Source: Bacillota bacterium (lineage in GTDB: Bacteria > Bacillota > Bacilli > Lactobacillales > Aerococcaceae). Taken from it: 24,132 nt of DNA. A program made the position numbers and the translations under genes. Of this stretch, positions 1 to 6,810 are shown piece by piece (position 1 is the stretch's first letter; the number at the start of each line of letters is the position of its first letter). The notes under the pieces were generated by a model. The model had not been told where the DNA came from. It searched no databases and saw only the letters and a list, made by a program, of their open reading frames with translations. The stretch is from NCBI GenBank assembly GCA_023442905.1, contig JAEZWY010000037.1, forward strand, positions 1 through 24,132. The letters run 5' to 3'.

Positions 1-2
1 AT

Positions 3-329
3 GGTCCAGCACCTATCCATGGCCAATTTGACCCAGATAATCTAAATGAAATAATCGAAAAGGAGAAACACTTTGATGATTATGAAATGGCCGACCAGCA
101 AGGCATTATCTGGGAACATTTCGCCAAGAGTGTTGTCCATATGCCTTATACATCTTTAATTAACATGTTAGGTCAACCAGCTATTTCCTTACCCTTATAT
201 AAAAATAAGGATCATTTGCCGGTTGGTATACAATTTATTGCGCAAAAAGGAAAGGATTATTTACTATTACAATTAGCCAAACAATTTGAAGACCAACAAT
301 TATTAGATACAGCTATTGTCAATTTGTAA
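3..329 (+). CDS. Amidase family protein, C-terminal part (5' end outside window)
   Basis: The reading frame is open from the first bases of the window to the TAA at 327-329, so this is the 3' end of a longer gene; the internal ATG at 87 is not the real start. The visible 108 residues end with a stretch (TSLINMLGQPAISLP, then PVGIQFIA) typical of the C-terminus of amidase-signature enzymes, where a hydrophobic strand with GxPAISLP precedes a PVGxQ(L/F)(I/V)A strand. These enzymes hydrolyse amide bonds through a Ser-cisSer-Lys triad, which would lie upstream and is not visible. Substrate cannot be told; GatA is a relative, but the small C-terminal part does not decide. A terminator follows at 362-398. 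Confidence 0.75.
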   Translation, partial: GPAPIHGQFDPDNLNEIIEKEKHFDDYEMADQQGIIWEHFAKSVVHMPYTSLINMLGQPAISLPLYKNKDHLPVGIQFIAQKGKDYLLLQLAKQFEDQQLLDTAIVNL

Positions 330-361
330 AAACCTATCAGCCATTTAAATGCTATTCACGT

Positions 362-398
362 AGAGCTAGTCACTATTCATCTAGCTCTTTTTATTTTT
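362..398 (+). terminator. Intrinsic terminator after the amidase gene
   Basis: AGAGCTAG (362-369) pairs perfectly with CTAGCTCT (381-388) around an 11-nt loop and is followed by a T-rich tract. It separates the amidase gene from argH. Confidence 0.85.
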
Positions 399-438
399 GT
401 TAGCTTGGCTACCTTTATTTTTGAAAATAAAAAAACAC

Positions 439-466
439 TTGTTATTTTCTCATTATTTGTTAATAT
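439..466 (+). promoter_or_regulatory. Probable argH promoter
   Basis: TTGTTA (439-444) and TAATAT (461-466) are spaced by 16 bp and lie about 60 bp before the argH start, just after the upstream terminator. Confidence 0.5.
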
Positions 467-479
467 TCTCATTAACGAA
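456..479 (+). promoter_or_regulatory. Dyad overlapping the argH -10 box (candidate operator)
   Basis: TTTGTTAAT (456-464) and ATTAACGAA (471-479) form 9-bp arms with one mismatch and a 6-bp spacer. The dyad covers the -10 box, where a repressor would block transcription. It does not match the usual ArgR/AhrC ARG-box core (TGAAT...ATTCA) well, so the regulator is unknown. Confidence 0.35.
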
Positions 480-527
480 TACTAGAAAAGACAAAAATTT
501 GTCAATGTATCAAAGGAGTGTATTGCT

Positions 528-1904
528 ATGGCCATCTGGTCTAATAAATTTCATGAGGAAATGTCACAAGACGCTTATCAATTCAACCAATCTATCCAAG
601 TAGATTACCGCTTATTGGACGCTGACCTACGTGGGTCTAAAGCCCATGCCGCAATGCTAGGTCACCAAGGGATTCTTGGCTTAGAAGAATCAGATAGCTT
701 AGTGAAAGAGCTAGAGCAAATGCGCCAAGATTATGCAGGAGGCACTTTAGCAATCGATTTTACAACAGAAGATGTGCATTCTTTTATAGAAGCAGAATTG
801 ACCAATCGTTTAGGTACAGTTGGGAAAAAAGTCCATACTGGTCGGTCACGTAATGATCAAGTAGCGACCGCTATACGGATTTATGTGCTAGATGAATTGC
901 AAGATTTTATCAAGCATAGCCAAGCAGCCATTGAAGCTATTTTAACAAAGGCAGAAGGGCACTTAGATACAATTATGCCTGGTTACACCCACCTGCAACG
1001 GGCCCAACCGATTACTTATGCGCATTATTTACTAGCCTACGCACAAATGTTTAGCCGTGATTTATCGCGGTTTGCAGACCTTTATGACCGAGTAGCAGCC
1101 GACATGCCACTAGGTGCTGGGGCTTTAGCTACTTCAACTTACCCAATTGATCCTTTTTATACAAATGATCAACTAGCAGGCTTTACTGCACCTTATATCA
1201 ATTCTATCGATGCTGTATCTAATAATGATTATGCAATTGAATTCTTATCTGATTTGGCTATGATGTCTATGCATATGTCTCGTTATGCAGAAGAAACGAT
1301 TATGTGGTCTAGTCAGGAATTCCGTTTTATTAGCTTGAAAGACTCTTTCTCAACGGGCTCTTCGATTATGCCGCAGAAGAAGAATGCCGATATCCATGAA
1401 TTGATGCGTGGGAAAACGGGCCGTGTATACGGCAATCTGATGAGTGTATTGACGATTATGAAAGGCTTACCTTTAGCTTATAACAAAGACTTACAAGAAA
1501 TTAAAGAGCAATTATTTGATGGGATTGACCATGTAAAAGCAATGTTAACCCTGTTACCAGGTATGCTAGAAGCAACAATTGTCAATAAAGATGTGATGTA
1601 CGCAGCATGTGGTACTGGATTTTTAAATGCTACGGATTGTGCAGACTACTTAACGAATAAGGGAATGGCCTTTAGAGACGCCTACCAAGTATCCGGTGAT
1701 TTAGTGGGTTATTGTACTGAAAACCGTAAGAGTTTGGAAGAATTAACCTTGGCTGAATACCAAGAATTCTCAGAATTATTTGACGCAGACATTTACGATG
1801 CCATTGATTTGAAGAACTGTGTGTACCGTAGAAATGTTACCGGTGGTCCAGCTCCAGAAGCCGTAACTGCTGCTATTGCAAGAGTTCGCGACAATATTAA
1901 GTAA
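528..1904 (+). CDS. argH: Argininosuccinate lyase
   Basis: ArgH cleaves argininosuccinate to arginine and fumarate, the last step of arginine synthesis, in the cytosol. The 458-residue length is normal for the family. Visible signatures are HTGRSRNDQ near residue 103 (substrate-binding segment) and the fumarase/ASL superfamily loop GSSIMPQKKN near residue 280, which carries the catalytic serine region. That loop is followed by NADIHELMRGK where NPDxxELxRGK is usual (A for P), a mild variation. The ATG at 528 is preceded by AAGGAG at 513-518. The gene has its own promoter and stands before, not after, argG; a T-box-controlled transporter-argG transcription unit begins about 40 bp downstream. 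No strong terminator separates them, so argH transcripts may also run into that leader. Confidence 0.96.
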   Translation: MAIWSNKFHEEMSQDAYQFNQSIQVDYRLLDADLRGSKAHAAMLGHQGILGLEESDSLVKELEQMRQDYAGGTLAIDFTTEDVHSFIEAELTNRLGTVGKKVHTGRSRNDQVATAIRIYVLDELQDFIKHSQAAIEAILTKAEGHLDTIMPGYTHLQRAQPITYAHYLLAYAQMFSRDLSRFADLYDRVAADMPLGAGALATSTYPIDPFYTNDQLAGFTAPYINSIDAVSNNDYAIEFLSDLAMMSMHMSRYAEETIMWSSQEFRFISLKDSFSTGSSIMPQKKNADIHELMRGKTGRVYGNLMSVLTIMKGLPLAYNKDLQEIKEQLFDGIDHVKAMLTLLPGMLEATIVNKDVMYAACGTGFLNATDCADYLTNKGMAFRDAYQVSGDLVGYCTENRKSLEELTLAEYQEFSELFDADIYDAIDLKNCVYRRNVTGGPAPEAVTAAIARVRDNIK

Positions 1905-1940
1905 TTTAATTTTATATAAAAAGATTTTTTGCTTTTGAGG

Positions 1941-1969
1941 TTGACTTTCTAAAGTTTACAGATTAGAAT
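1941..1969 (+). promoter_or_regulatory. Promoter of the T-box / transporter / argG operon
   Basis: TTGACT (1941-1946) and TAGAAT (1964-1969) are separated by exactly 17 bp. This is close to sigma-A consensus and lies about 75 bp upstream of the T-box Stem I. A weak hairpin with a T-run (AATGATATATGTCATT, 2002-2017) follows within the transcript and could be a remnant argH terminator. Confidence 0.7.
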
Positions 1970-2047
1970 GATTAAAAGAAAATGATAAAAACTTAAAAAA
2001 CAATGATATATGTCATTTTTTTATGAGAACAGAATATTAAATCATAG

Positions 2048-2267
2048 AAGCAAAGAGTAGCAAGTGTACTGTCCAAAGCGAGTAGACGATTGGTGGAAGG
2101 TCTATGTCAGGAGAATTGTGAACCGCATTGCTGAGATAGTTGGGTGAAAGTAAGATAGCTCAACTCGTTAGACGCGTTAAGTCTTCAAGCGTTGATGTAT
2201 TTTTGTCAACAGTAGAGTGGTACCGTGGATATTAACCGCCTCTTCATTTGAAGGGGTGGATTTTTTT
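2048..2267 (+). ncRNA. T-box leader, predicted tRNA-Arg sensing (first module)
   Basis: The conserved T-box core GAGTGGTACCGTGG (near 2215-2229), which pairs with the uncharged tRNA acceptor end, is followed by a 10-bp terminator stem (CCGCCTCTTC 2236-2245 with GAAGGGGTGG 2250-2259) and a T-run. Upstream, the 3' side of Stem I reads GTGAAC-CGC-ATTGCTGAG, which puts CGC (Arg, 2124-2126) at the usual specifier position, followed by the expected A. Known mechanism: uncharged tRNA stabilises the antiterminator and lets transcription proceed. The Arg assignment fits the downstream argG. Confidence 0.9.
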
Positions 2268-2270
2268 ATT

Positions 2271-2485
2271 TTCCAAACTAACAAATGAATGCTTGTTATA
2301 AAGCGTCAGAGAATGCTGATGTCTTGAAAATGGTACAAATCTATTGTTCGTTTGTCATTTGTGTAATGATATCTTTATCATAATACGAATGATTTGGGGG
2401 AAACTCTTAGACAAAAATCACAACAGTAGAGTGGTACCGTGGACTTTAGTCCGCCTCTTCTTATAGGAGAGGTGGGCTTTTTTTG
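2271..2485 (+). promoter_or_regulatory. Second T-box antiterminator/terminator module without recognisable Stem I
   Basis: A second core (GTAGAGTGGTACCGTGG, 2426-2442) and terminator (CCGCCTCTTC 2451-2460 with GGAGAGGTGG 2466-2475, then T-run) lie 200 bp after the first. The stretch from AACAGTAG to CCGTGGA is identical in the two copies, suggesting duplication. The 150 bp between the modules hold other pairings (ACAAATGA 2281-2288 with TCATTTGT 2355-2362; CGTCAG/CTGATG; TGATA/TATCA) but no clear GAAC-specifier segment. Whether a divergent Stem I is hidden there cannot be settled by eye. Confidence 0.7.
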
Positions 2486-2511
2486 TAGGAAAATCTAGGA
2501 GGATGAGGAAA

Positions 2512-4056
2512 ATGTTTAGTCAGATGAGTAAGGGGAAATTAACAGGATGGCAGTTGAAAGGGTTAAATTTGATGGTTGTATTGGCTGTCTTGTTAAGCCT
2601 CGTTTTACCAGTAAAAAGTGTTTCGGCATCTTCCTGGACAGGCCCGGAGACAGCAGCTGAGGTTGAAGGTGAAGATACCCTGTTACAAGAAATCCAAGAC
2701 CGTGGCGTTCTTAGAATGGGGACGGCGTCTGGATATTCACCATACGAGTTTACCGTTTTACAAGACGGGAAAAATGTTGTAGTAGGGATTGACGTTTTCT
2801 TAGGCCAACATATCGCAGACCAACTAGGTGTTGAACTTGAAGTCGTGGATATGGAGTTTGGTTCCCTAATTGCTTCACTGGAAACAGGTGGTATCGATAT
2901 GATTATTGCTGGTATGGGGGCAACTGAGGAACGTGATCAATCAATTGACTTCTCAAATGCTTATGAATTATCTGGTCAATCGATTGTTATTCGTGAGGGT
3001 GAAGAAGATGAAATTCTTGACTATACCTCTTTTGAAAATGGCGAACATACCATTTCAGTTTCAGAAGCAACATTACAAGAGGGTTATGTAAGAGACTACT
3101 TTGAAAATCCTGACTTATTGATTATGCGTAAATCTGCAGATGCTATTGCAGCTTTAATTTCAGGTCAGGCTGACGGTGTATTGTTAGATGATGCGGTTGC
3201 CGGTGCCAATGCAGCAGAGAATGAAGGTCTAGTTGTTATTGATTCAAAACTAGATGGCTTAGTAGAAGATCAAGGAAAATCAATCGGGATTCCAGAAAAC
3301 CAACCATCCTTCCAGAGTGCGATCAACGGTATTTTAGAGGATGTGAATGAACAAGGATTAATTGAAACTTGGACAGAAGCTTCATTTGATATTATTGCTG
3401 GTGAAAATGCGGGGACAGGTTGGACAATCTACTGGCCTTACTTCTGGAATGGGATTAAAACAACTTTAATTATCGCAGCTGTATCCATTTTCTTCGGGAT
3501 GATTTTAGGAATCTTCTTAGCCCTTATGCGGTTAACAAATAACCCATTCTTAAAATTCATTGCAACAGCATATATTGAATTTGTTCGTGGGACACCGTTG
3601 ATGATCCAAGTGTTATTCATGTTCCTAGGTGTAGGGTCAATATTTGGCTGGTCAACAATGACTGCAGGTTTAGTGTCTGTGTCTATGAACTCAGGTGCTT
3701 ATATTGCGGAGATTATCCGTGGTGGTATTCAATCCGTAGATAAAGGGCAAGCTGAAGCCGCACGTTCGCTTGGACTTGGTTACTGGCAAACGATGCGCAA
3801 AGTTATTTTCCCGCAATCTTTAAGATCTATCTGGCCATCGTTAGGGAATGAATTCATTACCTTGATTAAGGAATCATCTATTGTATCCACGATTGGGGTA
3901 GCAGAATTAACCTTCCAAACACGGGCGGTAACAAGTATTACCTACCAAGCAGTTGTACCATTATTTATCTCTATGGTCATTTACTTCGTCATGACTTATG
4001 CTTTATCGCAAGTCTTGAATGTATATGAAAGAAAAATGAACCAAAAATACGCATAA
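2512..4056 (+). CDS. Polar amino acid ABC transporter, fused substrate-binding/permease protein (Arg/citrulline candidate)
   Basis: A single chain combines an N-terminal signal/anchor (hydrophobic segment near residues 20-38), a family 3 solute-binding domain (about 55-300, starting near LQEIQDRGVLRMGT) and a C-terminal membrane permease domain. The permease carries the EAA-type loop (AEAARSLGLGYWQTMRKVI) that docks the ATPase. The architecture resembles lactococcal GlnP but with one binding domain. The start at 2512 is preferred because AGGAGG ends at 2502, directly touching the alternative ATG at 2503. No ATPase gene lies nearby, so a GlnQ-type ATPase must be supplied from elsewhere. It is 28 bp from argG and behind an Arg T-box, so arginine, citrulline or ornithine are likely substrates (inference). 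It is paralogous to the protein at 6811-8331. Confidence 0.9.
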   Translation: MFSQMSKGKLTGWQLKGLNLMVVLAVLLSLVLPVKSVSASSWTGPETAAEVEGEDTLLQEIQDRGVLRMGTASGYSPYEFTVLQDGKNVVVGIDVFLGQHIADQLGVELEVVDMEFGSLIASLETGGIDMIIAGMGATEERDQSIDFSNAYELSGQSIVIREGEEDEILDYTSFENGEHTISVSEATLQEGYVRDYFENPDLLIMRKSADAIAALISGQADGVLLDDAVAGANAAENEGLVVIDSKLDGLVEDQGKSIGIPENQPSFQSAINGILEDVNEQGLIETWTEASFDIIAGENAGTGWTIYWPYFWNGIKTTLIIAAVSIFFGMILGIFLALMRLTNNPFLKFIATAYIEFVRGTPLMIQVLFMFLGVGSIFGWSTMTAGLVSVSMNSGAYIAEIIRGGIQSVDKGQAEAARSLGLGYWQTMRKVIFPQSLRSIWPSLGNEFITLIKESSIVSTIGVAELTFQTRAVTSITYQAVVPLFISMVIYFVMTYALSQVLNVYERKMNQKYA

Positions 4057-4084
4057 ATTTTTTAAAAATTAGGAGGAAATATTC

Positions 4085-5374
4085 ATGGCAAAAACAAATA
4101 AAGAAATTAAAAAGGTTTTATTAGCATACTCAGGTGGTTTAGATACTTCAGTGATCATTCCTTGGTTAAAAGAAAACTATAATGACTGTGAAGTTATTGG
4201 GATGACAGGGAACGTTGGACAAGAAGAGGACTTTGAATTCTTAAAAGAAAAAGCTGTTGCTTGTGGCGCAACCAAATTATATGTAGAAGACTTGCGTGAG
4301 GAATTCATTAAGGATTACATTTTCCCAGCGATTCAAGCAGGCGCAAAATATGAGTCAACTTACTTACTGGGAACAGCCTATGCGCGTCCATTAATCGCAA
4401 AACGTATGGTAGAAATTGCACATTTAGAAGGTTGTGATGCTATTGTTCACGGTTGTACAGGAAAAGGGAATGACCAAGTACGTTTCGAATTAGGTATTCG
4501 TGAGTTCGACCCAACAATGACAATTATTGCGCCTTGGCGTGAATGGGATATTGTTTCTCGTGAACAAGCCTTTGACTATGCTGAAGCTCATAATGTGCCA
4601 TTACCAATCACGCGTGAAACAAACTATTCTAAAGATGAGAACCTATTCCATTTATCACATGAGGGACTAGATTTAGAAGATCCAACCAATAAACCAAACT
4701 ATGAAAATATTTTAGAATTAGGTGTATCACCACAGTCAGCTCCAGACCAAGAAGTTGAAGTAACAGTGACCTTTGAAGCAGGTATTCCGATTGCTGTTAA
4801 CGGCGAAAAATTAGATCCAATTGCTTTGGTTGAAAAGCTAAATAAAATTGGTGGTGCCAATGGTATCGGTATTCTAGATGTAGTAGAAAACCGTCTAGTA
4901 GGGATGAAATCACGTGGTGTATATGAAACACCAGGTGGAACAATCCTTTATCATGCACATGAAAAATTAGAGCAAATTACCTTAGACCGTGACACTCAAC
5001 ATTACAAACAAGGTGTTGCTTTGAAATATGCAGACTTAGTCTATAACGGTTTATGGTTCTCACCATTACGTAAAGCTTTACAAGTCTTTGTAGATGAAAC
5101 GCAAAAAACGGTTACTGGTTCCGTGACAATGGTATTGTACAAAGGAAATATTATTGATGCTGGTATGACTAGTCCTTATTCATTATATTCAGATGAATTA
5201 GCAACATTTGGTGAAGATGATATCTACAACCAAAATGATGCAGAAGGATTTATCAAACTATTTGGTTTACCACAATCAGCTCGTAAGATGGCTGAACAAA
5301 TCTGGGAAAAAGGCGACACAACTGAACCTGGTGCCTTTACGGATGTAGCAAGAAACAACGAATGGTTAAGATAA
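4085..5374 (+). CDS. argG: Argininosuccinate synthase
   Basis: ArgG joins citrulline and aspartate with ATP to give argininosuccinate, the substrate of ArgH. The P-loop-like N-type ATP pyrophosphatase motif SGGLDTS lies near residues 16-22, and GCTGKGNDQVRFE, typical of the citrulline/aspartate-binding region, lies near 126-138. The 429 residues fall within the family range (about 400-450). AGGAGG at 4071-4076 precedes the ATG. It sits 28 bp after the fused transporter and ahead of a terminator at 5429, so the two genes form one operon under the Arg T-box leader. Control of argG by tRNA charging, rather than ArgR alone, is inferred from this position. No argF, argB or other arginine genes are in the window, so citrulline may come from outside or another locus. 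Confidence 0.97.
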   Translation: MAKTNKEIKKVLLAYSGGLDTSVIIPWLKENYNDCEVIGMTGNVGQEEDFEFLKEKAVACGATKLYVEDLREEFIKDYIFPAIQAGAKYESTYLLGTAYARPLIAKRMVEIAHLEGCDAIVHGCTGKGNDQVRFELGIREFDPTMTIIAPWREWDIVSREQAFDYAEAHNVPLPITRETNYSKDENLFHLSHEGLDLEDPTNKPNYENILELGVSPQSAPDQEVEVTVTFEAGIPIAVNGEKLDPIALVEKLNKIGGANGIGILDVVENRLVGMKSRGVYETPGGTILYHAHEKLEQITLDRDTQHYKQGVALKYADLVYNGLWFSPLRKALQVFVDETQKTVTGSVTMVLYKGNIIDAGMTSPYSLYSDELATFGEDDIYNQNDAEGFIKLFGLPQSARKMAEQIWEKGDTTEPGAFTDVARNNEWLR

Positions 5375-5428
5375 TTTGTTTAAATAATAAGTGCATCTAG
5401 CAATGCCATTTAAGAAGTTCTGCATGAG

Positions 5429-5459
5429 AAGGGGCTGTATTCAATTACAGTCCTTTTTT
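5429..5459 (+). terminator. Intrinsic terminator of the transporter-argG operon
   Basis: AAGGGGCTGTA (5429-5439) pairs with TACAGTCCTTT (5446-5456) with G-T wobbles and is followed by a T-run. Confidence 0.85.
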
Positions 5460-5535
5460 CATTATATAGAAGTAAATTACCGAGAAAATTGTTTGGTGCG
5501 AGTACTATCGAAGAAATCGATTTATAACTATAACT

Positions 5536-5666
5536 TTGCAAGCGCTTTACTGAACAAGTAAAAGGGGTGAAAATACAATTAATGTATTGCTATTAGTGAA
5601 TATCTTAGTTTTCACCACTTACATTTTGTAAGTTAAAACCTTGCTATAGTGGGCATCTTCATAGCA
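5536..5666 (+). other. Gene-free, hairpin-rich stretch with a cre-like motif
   Basis: No gene is supported between 5375 and 5805. TTGCAAGCGCTTTACT (5536-5551) resembles a CcpA cre box with two mismatches. It is followed by GGTGAAAA (5566-5573) with TTTTCACC (5609-5616) enclosing ATACA/TGTAT, by ACTTACA/TGTAAGT (5617-5633), and by TGCTAT/ATAGCA (5642-5666). This could be a small RNA, an old regulatory region or chance AT-rich pairing. I recognise no riboswitch. Confidence 0.35.
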
Positions 5667-5724
5667 CAGGGGAAACAATCCTTCATTTTACAGTAAAAAA
5701 AGTTGTTAAACGAAGCACTAACTT

Positions 5725-5753
5725 TTGATATTTCGAATTCGAGGTGTTATGAT
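5725..5753 (+). promoter_or_regulatory. Promoter of the flavin reductase gene
   Basis: TTGATA (5725-5730) and TATGAT (5748-5753) are spaced by 17 bp. The promoter lies 52 bp before the ATG at 5805 and shows that the longer reading frame opening at 5703 is not used from its first ATG-like codon. Confidence 0.65.
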
Positions 5754-5804
5754 ATATCTTGTAAGATAAAAAAATTAAGAACATTTGAAAAGGAGATTTT
5801 TAAT

Positions 5805-6353
5805 ATGACAAAATATGGTGTAGTAGTAGGTTCTATTCGTCAAAACTCTTTATCTGAAGGTGTAGCGAAAGCAATCGTTGCAGGTTTACCTGAAGGTTCA
5901 GAAGTTAACTTCCTAGAAATCGCAAACTTACCTTTATATAACCAAGACTTAGACGCAAATTCTCCAGCAGAATATGAAGAATTCCGTGCACAAGTTGCTG
6001 CTCAAGATGCAATCATCTTTGTAACACCAGAACACAACCGTAACATCCCAGCTGCATTGAAAAATGCTTTAGACGTAGCTTCTCGTCCTTGGGGTCAAAA
6101 CGTATGGGCTGGTAAACCTGCCTTAGTAGCATCTCAATCTATCTCTGGTATTGCTGGTACTTTAGCACACCACTCATTACGTCAATCGTTAGTATTCTTA
6201 GACTTACACACTATGGCTCAACCAGAACTTTACATCAACACATCTGAAACTTCTGACATGGAGACTGGTGAAGTAACTAACGAAGACTCTAAACAATTCT
6301 TAGCAAACGCTGGTGCGCAATTCGCTGAATACGCAGCTAAATTTATTGGCTAA
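5805..6353 (+). CDS. NAD(P)H-dependent FMN reductase-like flavoprotein
   Basis: A 182-residue flavodoxin-like protein of the NADPH-dependent FMN reductase / azoreductase / quinone reductase family. The phosphate-binding loop GSIRQNS (residues about 8-14) follows strand 1, and PEHNRNIPAALKNALD (about 75-90) corresponds to the PEYNxSxPxxLKNAxD signature that contacts the isoalloxazine ring. It probably reduces flavin, quinones or azo compounds in the cytosol; the substrate is not predictable. The start at 5805 is supported by AAGGAG (5790-5795) and by the promoter just upstream. Codon choice is strongly biased to a few codons (TTA, GGT, GAA, AAC), suggesting high expression. It is a single-gene unit with its own promoter and terminator, set between two arginine-linked units without obvious relation to them. 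Confidence 0.9.
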   Translation: MTKYGVVVGSIRQNSLSEGVAKAIVAGLPEGSEVNFLEIANLPLYNQDLDANSPAEYEEFRAQVAAQDAIIFVTPEHNRNIPAALKNALDVASRPWGQNVWAGKPALVASQSISGIAGTLAHHSLRQSLVFLDLHTMAQPELYINTSETSDMETGEVTNEDSKQFLANAGAQFAEYAAKFIG

Positions 6354-6374
6354 TTTATTTAAATAGATAAATGA

Positions 6375-6412
6375 AAGGGGAGCTGGCATTTATGTCAGAT
6401 TCTCTTTTTTTA
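6375..6412 (+). terminator. Intrinsic terminator of the flavin reductase gene
   Basis: AAGGGGAGCTGGCA (6375-6388) pairs with the segment ending TGTCAGATTCTCTT (6393-6406), with wobbles and one mismatch, followed by a T-run. Confidence 0.75.
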
Positions 6413-6447
6413 TGTCACTTTATGCTTATATTTTCTCCTAAGAGTGA

Positions 6448-6477
6448 TTGACAAATACATGGTCATGTCAATATAAT
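6448..6477 (+). promoter_or_regulatory. Promoter of the second T-box/transporter unit
   Basis: Consensus TTGACA (6448-6453) and TATAAT (6472-6477) with an 18-bp spacer, about 45 bp upstream of the T-box Stem I. Confidence 0.8.
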
Positions 6478-6523
6478 GTAGTGGACGTGGTATAACCACA
6501 TACTATTTTAACAAATATTCAAT

Positions 6524-6747
6524 GAAACAAAGAGTAAATTATCGACTGGTATAGCGAGAGGCGTTGGTGTGAGGCCTTACAGAATAGATAATTGAACCGC
6601 ATTGTTGAGAAAAATGGCTGAACGATATATAGTAGGTCATTTCGCTAATGACGTTACCATTTCAAGTAAGGGGCAGTGCAAGCTACCCCTAAAATTAGAG
6701 TGGTACCGTGGATCTCCGCCTCTGTTATAGAGGGGGAGATTTTTTTA
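6524..6747 (+). ncRNA. T-box leader, predicted tRNA-Arg sensing (second copy)
   Basis: Stem I starts near AAAGAGTA (6529). Its 3' side reads TTGAAC-CGC-ATTGTTGAG, with CGC (Arg) at 6598-6600 followed by A, the same specifier as in the first leader. AGGGG/CCCCT (6669-6690) is a Stem III-like hairpin. The T-box core GAGTGGTACCGTGG spans 6698-6711, and the terminator pairs ATCTCCGCCTCT (6712-6723) with AGAGGGGGAGAT (6729-6740) with one G-G mismatch, then a T-run. It controls the fused transporter that starts at 6811. Confidence 0.9.
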
Positions 6748-6810
6748 TTGCCCAAAATAGTAAAGTTGTATGGAAATATATTTGGAAAAATATCTTAGAG
6801 GAGGAAAATG

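Noticed and set aside
397..603. Open frame upstream of argH
   Set aside because: It overlaps the argH promoter and 5' end in another frame and lacks a ribosome site.
5703..5804. N-terminal extension of the flavin reductase by 34 residues
   Set aside because: A promoter lies at 5725-5753 and a good ribosome site precedes ATG 5805, where family similarity begins.
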